From Planctomycetota bacterium (GTDB taxonomy: Bacteria; Planctomycetota; GCA-002687715; DRQF01), in the NCBI GenBank assembly GCA_011369445.1, contig DRQF01000299.1, positions 1-38,892 on the forward strand: DNA of 38,892 nt, given 5' to 3'. A model generated the notes under the pieces. The model searched no databases, was not told the DNA's origin, and worked only from the letters and a program-made list of their open reading frames with translations. This document shows positions 16,220 to 25,107 of the stretch, one piece after another; within the stretch, counting starts at the first letter, position 1, and every line of letters starts with the position of its first letter. Made by a program: the position numbers and the translations under genes.

Positions 16220-18499
16220 ATGGAAACTCGCAGAGGGAAGCTCGCCCTGGGGCTCGGCGCCCTGGGAATCATGCTCGTTTTGGCCTGGAACGCCTTCACG
16301 GGGGGAGAGGACACAGGAGACCTCATGGGCCCCCGAGAGGCTGCTGTCTCGGCCGAGCCGGATCGTCCCGACCGGGTTCAGGCGACGCGGCACCGTGAGG
16401 CGGGGGCGGAGGAGATGCCCGCTCAGGTGGAACATGAAGAGGAGAGCAGCGAAGACATCGTCCCCACGGAGCAGGTTTGGGAGCCCCTCTACGACCGCCG
16501 GCTGAAGGCAGGCGAAGCGAGCATTCAAGCCCGACTCGTGGACGCCGAAGGGCGGCGTCTGGATAGGCGCTCCATCGGACGCAGGCCAGGCCTCCGCCTG
16601 TGGCGGCGACTGGGCCCGTTCGGCCTCGAGATTCGCGAAATCCGGTGGGACCTCGAGGGGTCTCTCGGCCTCCTTGGAAGACATGGCCTCGAACCGGGTC
16701 TTTTCCGAGTCGAACTCGACGGAGGCGGCTACGGATACACGCGCGCGTCGTTCAACGTCAGCTCTGACGAAAAGCTGCAGGACGAGGTCAAGTTTCCCGG
16801 CCGCTGGCGCGTCGTCGGATTGAGATTCATTGACCAGGACGGGCAGCCCCTCCCCTACCTCGCTGGCGTGCCCCGCTTCGAAGCACGCACAGGGACGACA
16901 CTCCCGGATCGTTCGGCGACTCCAAAGGACGTGCTTCAGGAACCGCCGGCGATGGCCACCTTCGAGACCCGCTTCGGCACTGGCGGCTTCTCGTCTTTCT
17001 TGCCGCACCGCAGGCGCCGGTCGCAACAGAAGTATGCAACACTCAATGGGGTCTACTACGTCGCCGTGATCTCCGGCGTCACCGGGTTCATCAAGATCCC
17101 GCGACAAGCCCACCTCTACAGGACGAAAGACTTCTTCAGGAGCCGCTTCGAAGGCAAGGAGTGGGACGACCGGGTCGTTCGCGTGGAGCGACGGGACGGA
17201 TATGAAACCGGCATGGACCGACGCACACTCGCCAACGAGGACGACCCGGGCGGGGTCAAGGCCGCCGATGAGCGCCTCCGCGAGGCTCCCCCAACGAAGC
17301 CCGCCGCCCCACAGCGCGCCAAGAACCCCTTCGAGATCCCATCCGGGGGCACAGGCTCCTGGACGCGATTCATCGTCGATTTCGGGAATCGACCGACCCT
17401 CGAACTCGTCGGGACCCGGTGCCGAAAAGGCGCGTCCCCCCAGCAGGCCCCCCTCACCCTCATTCGTCGCCAGGGCGCGTTGCAGTGGACGAGCATCCGG
17501 CGAGAGGAAACACCATACCTGAGAATCACCGACGGTCTGCTCTATCGCACACCGTGGAAGAAGCTCGACCACGCGCCGGATGGCCTTCGCATCATCACGC
17601 CGCCGCCCCCGGGACGCCGCGTCACGGTGGAGGTCAAGGCGCCCCCGACCCTCACGGGCCTGGGACGCATCATGACGATCCATCTCGATCAGGGCGAAGC
17701 CTTCGCGCCTCGCCGCCATGTCGCCGTCGCGCCCTCCCCGGATGGCCTTTATCGGTTGGACTCAGGCCTCTCGCCAGAGCAAAGGCAGGCCCTCGATGAG
17801 GCCCACACCGGCCGACTCGTCCTCGGCTTCGGAAGCGACCTGGCCTCGGCCAGGGAACACCGAGTCACGGTTCCGCTCTCGAAAGCGGCGGTCGAGCGTC
17901 TCCTGGCCGGTCAGCTCGAAATCGACTTGGAAAAGATGCCGACCTCCGTCCAGCGCATCACGTTTCGCTGCGTGGGCGTTCTGTCCGAAGGGCTGCCCTG
18001 GGTGGAAGCCTCCGTCGTCCCCTACGACGACGAAGCGAGCGCCCGGGCCATGCGAGAGATCTTGTGGAGGCGACGCGTTCTTGGTCAGCCGGCCCCCACC
18101 ATCGCAGGGCTCGACGAGCCACCGGAGGAGGAGGCAGAGAACTCGCCAGATCCCGAGCGCCTCGCCCGCATCCGAACGGGCGTACGTCGCCTCCTAGACG
18201 GCCTGAATGCGGATGACCTGCGAAGGAAAAGTGGTCGCGACTTGGCGGACGCCTTCCCCGACCCACGGCAACTGCGGCGCTTCCTCGAGAACGGCTCCTG
18301 GTATGACGCATGGAATCGACTTCGTACCGACGACAGAGGCTTCGTCCTGGCGAAAGCCCCCTATCTGGCCCCGGGCCGCCACTATGTACTCTATCTCTGG
18401 TCCAAGAGCCGGGATGCCCTGAAACCCGACCGCCGCCTCGTCTTCCAAGCCCATCCCGGCTTCACCGACCTCGGCGTGATCTCACTCCCCAGCTACTGA
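16220..18499 (+). CDS. Large membrane-anchored protein of unknown function
   Basis: 759 residues, no recognised family. The ATG at 16220 is followed by a membrane anchor (LALGLGALGIMLVLAWNAF, residues 8-26) and an acidic, low-complexity linker to about residue 90. The rest is a long Arg-rich, beta-strand-rich region that looks like several extracytoplasmic beta-sandwich modules, and the C-terminus resembles carboxypeptidase-regulatory-like beta domains (APGRHYVLYLWSKS). The 3'-end coding character (third-position GC) matches the neighbours, so it is a real gene. It is divergent from the M2 peptidase gene across 135 bp with no clear promoter, and is followed by the palindromic repeat. Confidence 0.75.
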   Translation: METRRGKLALGLGALGIMLVLAWNAFTGGEDTGDLMGPREAAVSAEPDRPDRVQATRHREAGAEEMPAQVEHEEESSEDIVPTEQVWEPLYDRRLKAGEASIQARLVDAEGRRLDRRSIGRRPGLRLWRRLGPFGLEIREIRWDLEGSLGLLGRHGLEPGLFRVELDGGGYGYTRASFNVSSDEKLQDEVKFPGRWRVVGLRFIDQDGQPLPYLAGVPRFEARTGTTLPDRSATPKDVLQEPPAMATFETRFGTGGFSSFLPHRRRRSQQKYATLNGVYYVAVISGVTGFIKIPRQAHLYRTKDFFRSRFEGKEWDDRVVRVERRDGYETGMDRRTLANEDDPGGVKAADERLREAPPTKPAAPQRAKNPFEIPSGGTGSWTRFIVDFGNRPTLELVGTRCRKGASPQQAPLTLIRRQGALQWTSIRREETPYLRITDGLLYRTPWKKLDHAPDGLRIITPPPPGRRVTVEVKAPPTLTGLGRIMTIHLDQGEAFAPRRHVAVAPSPDGLYRLDSGLSPEQRQALDEAHTGRLVLGFGSDLASAREHRVTVPLSKAAVERLLAGQLEIDLEKMPTSVQRITFRCVGVLSEGLPWVEASVVPYDDEASARAMREILWRRRVLGQPAPTIAGLDEPPEEEAENSPDPERLARIRTGVRRLLDGLNADDLRRKSGRDLADAFPDPRQLRRFLENGSWYDAWNRLRTDDRGFVLAKAPYLAPGRHYVLYLWSKSRDALKPDRRLVFQAHPGFTDLGVISLPSY

Positions 18500-18553
18500 C
18501 CGGGCGGACGCCCGAGGGATGCACGGGGTGTTCAAACGCGGCGAGGACCCGAC

Positions 18554-18662
18554 GGCGAAGTTGGGAGAGGAGGCTTCAGCCTCCACTGGACGCCCCATGG
18601 GAAGGATCGTCCCTCCACACTCGCGGGACGAGGACGTCCCGACTCCAGGAGACCTCCCACGG
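18554..18662. repeat. Dispersed palindromic repeat, copy 2
   Basis: This ~109-bp unit matches 132-231 and the start of the partial copy at 231-275. It has GGAGGCT/AGCCTCC (18569-18575 with 18578-18584), CGGGAC/GTCCCG (18624-18629 with 18636-18641), then GACTCCA and CCTCCCACGG. It fills the space between the stop of the large anchored protein and the stop of the convergent RND pump gene. The remaining 45 bp to 18707 show nothing else. Both hairpins might also serve transcription termination. Confidence 0.7.
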
Positions 18663-18706
18663 AGACGCAGAGGCACGAAGTTCCCAACGAGACGGGGGAC
18701 GGTGAT

Positions 18707-21700
18707 TCATGCGGGAATCGCGTCCTTGTCGGAGGCGAACCAGCGGTAGACCGCGGGTAGGACCAGCAAGGTCAGCAACAAGGAAGTCACGAGACCGCCG
18801 ATGACGACGGTCGCAAGAGGTCTCTGGACCTCGGCTCCCGCACTCGCTGCAATCGCCATCGGCACGAAGCCGATGATGTCGGAAAGCGCCGTCATGAGCA
18901 CCGGTCTGAGCCTCCCCTCAGCTGCATCCCGCGCGGCGTCCACCTCGCTCAACCCATCCGCTCTCAATCGTTTGATATATGAGACGAGAACCACGCCGTT
19001 CATCACGGCGATGCCGAAGAGCGCGATGAAGCCCACGCCCGCCGAGATCGAGAAGGGATAGCCGCGAATGAAGAGCGCAGCGATCCCGCCCGTCAAAGCC
19101 AGAGGCACGTTCATGAAGACGAGCAAGGACAGCCTGAGGGACGAGAACGTCGAATAGAGCAAGACGAGAATGAGCAAAAGGGCCAGCGGAACCAGGATCA
19201 CGAGCCGCTTCGACGCCGCTTCGAGGTTCTCGAACTGGCCGCCCCAGGCCATGGACCAGCCCGGCGGCAGCCGCAAGTCTCGATCCACGGCCTCCCTCGC
19301 CTCCGCGACGGTCGATGCCAGGTCGCGCCCTCGCACATTCGCCTCGATGGTGATGCGACGGCCGATGTTCTCTCGACTGATCTGAGCCGGGCCGGATACC
19401 ACCTCGACCTTCGCCACCTGCCCCAGCGGAACGAGCCGACGTCCCCCCTCGTCCCCGCCCACGCTGGCGACCTTGAGATCGCGGACGCGATTCAGCTCTT
19501 CGCGTACCGATGCGTCGAATCGCGCCTGGAGTATGAAGCGGCGCTGGCCCTCGATCACGACGCCAAGTGGCTTCCCCCCGATCGTCTCGACGACGTCGAG
19601 CACGTCGCGAGCGTTGATGCCAAGGCGTGCAATGGCTTCTCGGTCCAGGGTGATTCTGAGAGTGGGCAACCCCACGGTCTGCTCGACTTTCACCTCCTCC
19701 ATCCCCGGCACCTTGGCAACGACCTGAGCCACCTTGTCCGCAAAATCCTTCATGTCCTGCAAGGTTCCGCTGTTTGCGAAGATCTTCACGGCCACGTCGG
19801 ATCGAACGCCACTGATGAGTTCCGAGACCCGCAACTCGATGGGCTGCGAGTAGGAGAACATCACTCCAGGAACCCGCGAGGTGAGTTGTTCGTTGATCGC
19901 CGCGATGAGATCGGCCTTCGTCTCGAAACGCCAGGAATCCTTCGGGTTCAGGATGATGTACGTATCGCTGATCTCGACTCCCATGGGGTCGGTGGCGATC
20001 TCGGGCCGCCCCGTCCTGGAGACGATGGTCTTCACCTCCGGGAACTCCTTGACGATCTTCTCCACCTGCGTACTGATCTCGTTGGACTTCTCGAGCGAGA
20101 TCGAAGGAATGCGCCAGACCTGCATGGCAATCGCGCCCTCGTCGAGCTTGGGAATGAACTCCGCGCCCAGGTACGGGGCGACGCCCAGACTCAGCAGAAA
20201 CGCCGAGAGGGCGATGATGGCCGTCCGCTTCGGCGCCCGGAGCACGAGGTTCAAAAGCGGCTTATACGGGCGCTTCATGATCCGGTAGAGCCACGGGTCC
20301 TTTTCGGTGGCATTCTTGAGGAAGAACGTGGCGAGGACAGGCATGAGGGTAAGAGCGCAGATCAACGAGCCTCCCATCGCGAAGACCACGGTGAGGGCCA
20401 TGGGGCGAAACATCTTCCCCTCCACGCCCCTGAGAGCGAGGATGGGCAGATACACGATCATGATGATGCCCACGGCGAACACACAGGGCCTGGCCACCTC
20501 GTGGCAAGCTGCTCTCACCTTCTCGAGGTGAGGTCGCGGGTCGTTTCGGTGGTGACGCACATAGCGCACGATGTTCTCGATGATCACCACGCCGCCATCC
20601 ACGATGATCCCGAAGTCGACCGCGCCGAGAGACATCAAATTGCCCGAGAGTCCGGCGTAACGCATGCAGATCAAGGCAACGAGCATGGAAAACGGAATCG
20701 TCAGGGCGACGAGAAGCCCTCCACGGAGGCTGCCGAGCAGCAAGAGCAGGATCACGATGACGAGAATGCCGCCTTCGACGAGATTCTTCGCGACGGTGCC
20801 GATGGTCCGATCCACGAGTTCGGTTCGATCGTAGAAGGTATCGATCGTGACGCCCGGCGGGAGACTCTTCTGGATCTCCTGGACCTTCGCATGGACGTCC
20901 TTCGCGACGGTTCTGGAATTGGCGCCCATCAACATCATGACGATGCCCACGACGGCCTCGCCGCGACCGTCTCTCGTGGCCGCGCCCTGGCGGATCATGG
21001 GCGCGAACTCCGTTCTGCCCAGACTCTTCACGTAGATCGGAGTCCCCTCTTCGTCATGGGAGACCACGATCATGCCCAAATCATCGAGATCCCCGATGAG
21101 CCCCTCGCCCCGAATGAGGTACTGCTCCCCGTTGTGGACGATGTAGCCGCCACCGACGTTCTGATTGTTCTTCTCGACGGCCTCAAAGACCTCCGAGAGA
21201 GTCAAACCGTAGGCGACGAGTCGGGAGGGATTGATCGTGATCTGATACGTCTTCAGCTCGCCGCCAAAGGCGTTGACCTCGACCACGCCCCGGACCGACC
21301 GCAACTGATAGTTGATGGTCCAGTCGAGGATCTCCCTCAACTCCATGGGCGTGTACCCTTCACCCCTCACTTCGAAGTTGTAGATCTCGCCCAGCCCCGT
21401 GGAAATGGGGCCCATTTCGGGCTCTCCGTAACCCTGCGGGATCTCCTCCTTCGCCTGGACGAGGCGCTCCGAGATCATTTGGCGAGCCCAGTAGATGTCC
21501 GTCCCCTCGTCGAAAACGACGGTCACCGCGGAGAGACCGAACTTGGACACGGAGCGGATCTCTTCGATCTTCGGGAGCCCGCTCATCGCGGTCTCCACGG
21601 GGAACGTGATGAGGCGCTCGACTTCCTGGGGCGCCAGCCCCGGAGTGTTGGTGAGGATCTGGACCTGGACGTTCGTCACGTCCGGGACGGCGTCGATAGG

Positions 21701-21802
21701 CAGTTCCTGAAAGGATTGCCAGCCGATGACACCGATCAGCAACCAGGCTGCGATGACGACGAATCGATTGTTGATCGAGGCGTCGATGATGCGATTGATC
21801 AT
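18707..21802 (-). CDS. czcA: Heavy-metal efflux RND pump (CzcA type)
   Basis: 1031 residues, the inner-membrane proton-driven pump of a tripartite efflux system. The HME-RND opening LPIDAVPDVTNVQVQILTNT is intact. The TM4 relay motif is D396FGIIVD402 with E409 (DFG-x3-D-x6-E), the pattern found in pumps for Zn/Co/Cd/Ni rather than the Cu/Ag CusA pattern. Twelve membrane segments are distributed as expected around two large periplasmic loops, and the end PAVYRWFA is typical. It is the last gene of the operon, 19 bp after the membrane fusion protein, and faces the repeat copy. Metal specificity remains a prediction. Confidence 0.93.
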   Translation of the reverse strand: MINRIIDASINNRFVVIAAWLLIGVIGWQSFQELPIDAVPDVTNVQVQILTNTPGLAPQEVERLITFPVETAMSGLPKIEEIRSVSKFGLSAVTVVFDEGTDIYWARQMISERLVQAKEEIPQGYGEPEMGPISTGLGEIYNFEVRGEGYTPMELREILDWTINYQLRSVRGVVEVNAFGGELKTYQITINPSRLVAYGLTLSEVFEAVEKNNQNVGGGYIVHNGEQYLIRGEGLIGDLDDLGMIVVSHDEEGTPIYVKSLGRTEFAPMIRQGAATRDGRGEAVVGIVMMLMGANSRTVAKDVHAKVQEIQKSLPPGVTIDTFYDRTELVDRTIGTVAKNLVEGGILVIVILLLLLGSLRGGLLVALTIPFSMLVALICMRYAGLSGNLMSLGAVDFGIIVDGGVVIIENIVRYVRHHRNDPRPHLEKVRAACHEVARPCVFAVGIIMIVYLPILALRGVEGKMFRPMALTVVFAMGGSLICALTLMPVLATFFLKNATEKDPWLYRIMKRPYKPLLNLVLRAPKRTAIIALSAFLLSLGVAPYLGAEFIPKLDEGAIAMQVWRIPSISLEKSNEISTQVEKIVKEFPEVKTIVSRTGRPEIATDPMGVEISDTYIILNPKDSWRFETKADLIAAINEQLTSRVPGVMFSYSQPIELRVSELISGVRSDVAVKIFANSGTLQDMKDFADKVAQVVAKVPGMEEVKVEQTVGLPTLRITLDREAIARLGINARDVLDVVETIGGKPLGVVIEGQRRFILQARFDASVREELNRVRDLKVASVGGDEGGRRLVPLGQVAKVEVVSGPAQISRENIGRRITIEANVRGRDLASTVAEAREAVDRDLRLPPGWSMAWGGQFENLEAASKRLVILVPLALLLILVLLYSTFSSLRLSLLVFMNVPLALTGGIAALFIRGYPFSISAGVGFIALFGIAVMNGVVLVSYIKRLRADGLSEVDAARDAAEGRLRPVLMTALSDIIGFVPMAIAASAGAEVQRPLATVVIGGLVTSLLLTLLVLPAVYRWFASDKDAIPA

Positions 21803-21821
21803 GCTTCGGGACCTTCCGTTT

Positions 21822-23213
21822 CTAGTGGTCGTGCTCGCCCATGAGGTCTTCTTTGGTGATGGACTTCAGAACGAAGCCCCCGGAGACCACGACCCGCTCA
21901 CCCGCCTTCACTCCCTCGAGGACCGCCACCATGCCGTGAGCCCCTTCGCGGTAGCGAACGGGCTTTCTCATGAAATGGAGCGGTTCTTGCTGGATGAAGA
22001 CGTAGTTCTCGGTCCCATCGTGGACGATGGCTGATTCGGGGAGGAGCACCGGCACGCTGTTCGTGGAAGTGATCACATCCACCTTGCCGAACATCCCGGG
22101 ACGAAGGGGGTAATCCTCCGCCCAGGACGGAAGACGCTTGTTCTCGACGACGACCCTCAAGTCCAGAGCCCGTGTCTTTTCGGAAACGAGGTAGCCAACC
22201 AAGGAGACCTTCCCGTCGATGGACGTGTCGCCCAGCGCGTCGAGGTAGACCTCGACCTTCTGGCCCACGCGGACGCGCCGAAGGTCCTTCTCGTAGATCG
22301 ACGCCATCACCCAAACGGTCTCGAGGTCGTAGATATCGAAGAGGACGGTTTCCGTGTCCACGGTCTCGTTCAATGAGATGTGCCGCGTCACGATGACGCC
22401 GCCCTGGGGAGCGCGAATCGTCATCCGCCCATACTCTCCAGGGGGTCTCTTGGCGATCTCCGCGATGTCGTTGTCCGTCAGACCCAGGACGTAGAGTCGA
22501 TCTCGAGCACCGATCTCCTCGACCCGCGCCTTCCTCAACTCCGCCTCGAGTTGGAGAAGACGCACGTCGCGCTCCGCCTCCAGGGTGGTCATGGAGCGCC
22601 GCTTTTCGAACTCGATGGTTCGAAGGGCCTTCTCCGCTTCGAGGAAGGGGCGCAGCGTGGAGATGCGTTTCTCCTGAAGGCTCTTCTCGCGATCGTAGAT
22701 CTTCCGAGCCACTTCGATCGCGCCGTCCATGACCTTACGCAGGGTGTCGAGCCGTCGGGCAAAGAGTTCCTTCTCCTTCGCCACGAGGTCCTTCGCGGCG
22801 GCGGTGACCTCCTGAGCCCTCAAATAGTCACTGACGGACTGGCCGAGCACGACGCTTTCCAGTTCGGCCAGGAGATCGCCTGGCTGGACTCGTTGGCCGA
22901 GGTGGGCGTGGACGGCGCGGACAACGCCAGGGACGCGGGCATTGATATGCGCCACCGCATCCATGTTCTGTTCCACCCGGGCGGTGAGACTGAGGACCTC
23001 CTCTAATTCCCCGGGTCCCGCCACGACGACCTCGAGATCGATGGACTTCATCTGCTCAGGCGTGAGGCTGATCTCGTCCTCCTCATGGTGCTCCTCCGCT
23101 TCTTCGCCGTGTCCTTCTTCGGCTTCGGACTTCGGACCGCAGCCCAAGAGTCCACTCACGGCGACGACCCCCAGGAGGAATCCGGCGCGCTTCATGACTC
23201 GCGACATTCTCAT
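21822..23213 (-). CDS. czcB: RND efflux periplasmic adaptor (membrane fusion protein), His-rich lipoprotein
   Basis: 463 residues. A lipoprotein signal ends at LLGC (C25). A His/Glu-rich segment (about 31-47, EEGHGEEAEEHHEED) follows and could bind metal, echoed by a C-terminal GEHDH. The lipoyl/barrel-sandwich halves (NARVPGVVRAVHAHLGQRV and RAPQGGVIVTRHIS) flank a long coiled-coil hairpin (about 130-225), and a beta-barrel domain follows. The start overlaps the stop of the outer-membrane factor by 4 bp, indicating translational coupling. It links the CzcA-type pump to the TolC-like channel. Confidence 0.91.
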   Translation of the reverse strand: MRMSRVMKRAGFLLGVVAVSGLLGCGPKSEAEEGHGEEAEEHHEEDEISLTPEQMKSIDLEVVVAGPGELEEVLSLTARVEQNMDAVAHINARVPGVVRAVHAHLGQRVQPGDLLAELESVVLGQSVSDYLRAQEVTAAAKDLVAKEKELFARRLDTLRKVMDGAIEVARKIYDREKSLQEKRISTLRPFLEAEKALRTIEFEKRRSMTTLEAERDVRLLQLEAELRKARVEEIGARDRLYVLGLTDNDIAEIAKRPPGEYGRMTIRAPQGGVIVTRHISLNETVDTETVLFDIYDLETVWVMASIYEKDLRRVRVGQKVEVYLDALGDTSIDGKVSLVGYLVSEKTRALDLRVVVENKRLPSWAEDYPLRPGMFGKVDVITSTNSVPVLLPESAIVHDGTENYVFIQQEPLHFMRKPVRYREGAHGMVAVLEGVKAGERVVVSGGFVLKSITKEDLMGEHDH

Positions 23214-24592
23214 CGCTTCTTCTCCTCATCACTTCGTTCCTTCGCATCCGGAGTCGGCGGCTCGACGAGCAGACGTCCGGTCACGGTGTCCAGTTGAATG
23301 GCGGCCCTGTTCAAGGTGACGCGCGCCTCGAGTTCGGCACGTCGGGCGCTCAAGACCTGACGTTGGGCTGACAGGATCTCGAGGAAGGTGATTTCTCGCG
23401 CATCGAAACTCTCCTCCGTAAGACGGGTCGTCTCCTCGATGCGGGGCAGGAGAGTGTCACGCAGACTTTGCTCGGCCTGGTGGGCGGCGCGGAAACGGGC
23501 CAAGGCCGCGAAGACCTCTCCTCTGATCCGATGAACCATCGCGACGACCTCCCCCGCGAGTTGTTCGCGACGCGCGAGAGCGACGTTGATCGCGGGGCGG
23601 TTGAAGGAGTTCAGAATCGGCCAGGAGATTCCGAGACCGGAGCCGATCGAGATCTTCGGCCACTGCAATGCGATCTGGAGGCGCACCCCCGCCTCGGCTT
23701 CCAGGTACCGGTAGAGAAGCGCCTGGAAGTCAGGACGCCCCGTGAGAGCGTCCCGAACGAGATCCATGTCGCGTGCTGCCCCCCCCACCTTCGGGAGTGG
23801 TTCCATGGCGTCCAGATCGAACGGCACGTCGGCATCCGGACGCAGCCCCACACGAACATTCAAGGCCTGTTTCGCCTCGGCGAGCAACCCTCGCAACAGA
23901 ACGTCCCTCTGCAGCAGCGTTGCGTACTCGATGGCCGCCAGGTTGTCCTGGATCGCGGTCGCGGCACCTATCCTCCGGGCCTCGCTGAAGACCTCGGACG
24001 TTCGTTTCACAGCCTCGAGAAGGCGGCGGTTCAGCGCCCACCGATCGCGGGCGGCGCGAAGATCGACGAACGCGAGATGGACATCCCTTGCCAGCGCCCA
24101 TTCGGCTGCGAGGATGCTGGCCTTGACCTCCTCGATGCGAGCACGAGCTCGCCCTTCCTTCGCATCGATCTCGCCCGGACGAGGCAGCCCCCACGAAAGC
24201 CCCAACCCGCTCACGAAGTCGACGGTCGTCGCCGTGGATTCGACCAACTTCGACGCGATGACGTCGGCGGCATCGAAGGATGTCTCGATAGGATCGAGAA
24301 CCCCGGCCTCGACGAGTTCGGCGCGCGCAATGCCCAACCGGGCCCTGGCGGCCGTGAGGGCTGGATGGTGCCGAACGGCCCAGGCCGCTGCCCGGCGCGC
24401 GGTCAGAGAGTTTTCGGCCCCCTCCCCATCGAGAGGGATCGTCCGTGTGTTCAGGTCCTGGAGAATCTCCAGGGGGTTCATCGGCTGTGCTTCATAGCTT
24501 ACGCACGCCGTCGTCATCAGCATGATCAGCGCGAAGCCGACCGATCGACGCCCGGCCCGACGACGGGGGCGGGGTCCAGGGATTGAGTCCAT
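23210..24592 (-). CDS. czcC: Outer-membrane efflux protein (TolC/CzcC family)
   Basis: 460 residues, two OEP repeats (about 60-245 and 260-445). The N-terminus has a lipoprotein-type signal ending at MTTAC (C30), usual for CzcC-like factors. Characteristic segments are AVRHHPALTAARARLGIARAE at the start of the first repeat, a PILNSFNRPAI strand-turn region and EITFLEILSAQRQVLSARRA in the last helix. It forms the exit duct of the efflux complex. It follows the small Cys-rich protein gene by 74 bp and overlaps the adaptor gene by 4 bp. Metal as substrate is inferred from the adjacent pump. Confidence 0.9.
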   Translation of the reverse strand: MDSIPGPRPRRRAGRRSVGFALIMLMTTACVSYEAQPMNPLEILQDLNTRTIPLDGEGAENSLTARRAAAWAVRHHPALTAARARLGIARAELVEAGVLDPIETSFDAADVIASKLVESTATTVDFVSGLGLSWGLPRPGEIDAKEGRARARIEEVKASILAAEWALARDVHLAFVDLRAARDRWALNRRLLEAVKRTSEVFSEARRIGAATAIQDNLAAIEYATLLQRDVLLRGLLAEAKQALNVRVGLRPDADVPFDLDAMEPLPKVGGAARDMDLVRDALTGRPDFQALLYRYLEAEAGVRLQIALQWPKISIGSGLGISWPILNSFNRPAINVALARREQLAGEVVAMVHRIRGEVFAALARFRAAHQAEQSLRDTLLPRIEETTRLTEESFDAREITFLEILSAQRQVLSARRAELEARVTLNRAAIQLDTVTGRLLVEPPTPDAKERSDEEKKR

Positions 24593-24666
24593 GGTGAATG
24601 AGTCCTTTCCTCGGATGAGCCAACGGAAACCCGGTTCTTCCGGGCACGTGGAATCGGAGGAAGGAT

Positions 24667-25053
24667 CTAGACGAGGAGAATGGTGGGTTCGAGACAGCGC
24701 GCGACGACGTCGGACTCGTCCGAAAGACGTCGCTCAACGGTTCGGCGCGGCAGGGTGGCGAGAGGCGTCCAGGCGGCGAGGGCAGGCTCGCATACGGGAG
24801 CGGGAACGCTCACGGAACGCTCCTGCGTGGGCGCCAAAAGACGGCTCCCCTCGAGTTCGACGTCGATACAGTCACATTCGACCGGCCGGATCTCGGCTCC
24901 GTCGCTCTCAGGCAAGCAGCAGTCCTGTCCAGCCACCTCGATGGCGAGCGCACCGTCCCCCTCGATGCAAAGCACCCAACCGTCTGCAAGGACGAGGGCG
25001 TTGTTCAGAAGGACCGCGATAGCGACGGTCAGTTGGATCAGGGGCCTCTTCAT
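24667..25053 (-). CDS. Small secreted Cys-rich protein heading the metal-efflux operon
   Basis: 128 residues, no assigned family. A signal peptide (about 1-23, LTVAIAVLLNNALVLA) is followed by WVLCIEGDGALAIEV, GQDCCLP and VECDCIDVEL. Five cysteines therefore lie within about 40 residues, plus two more near the C-terminus. Short secreted proteins with an LCxGxDGHxxxE...CC pattern are seen upstream of RND efflux genes in several phyla, so a periplasmic metal-binding or sensing role is plausible, but unproven. The gene lies 54 bp after purF on the same strand and 74 bp before the outer-membrane factor. Confidence 0.68.
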   Translation of the reverse strand: MKRPLIQLTVAIAVLLNNALVLADGWVLCIEGDGALAIEVAGQDCCLPESDGAEIRPVECDCIDVELEGSRLLAPTQERSVSVPAPVCEPALAAWTPLATLPRRTVERRLSDESDVVARCLEPTILLV

Positions 25054-25065
25054 GACTTCTCGGAC

Positions 25066-25092
25066 GGTATATCGGATTCAACCTGACAACAA
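25066..25092 (-). promoter_or_regulatory. Possible promoter of the metal-efflux operon
   Basis: On the minus strand TTGTTG (25092-25087) and TATACC (25071-25066) are separated by 15 bp, just ahead of the Cys-rich protein's ATG at 25053. The short spacer makes this a weak sigma-70-like match. The stretch is AT-rich compared with its surroundings, which supports a regulatory role, but the operon could also be read from purF. Confidence 0.22.
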
Positions 25093-25107
25093 GTGAAGGC
25101 GATCGAT

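Noticed and set aside
19886..21844. Long plus-strand ORF of about 650 codons
   Set aside because: It is antisense to czcA, rich in Arg/His/Asp with no domain pattern, a high-GC shadow.
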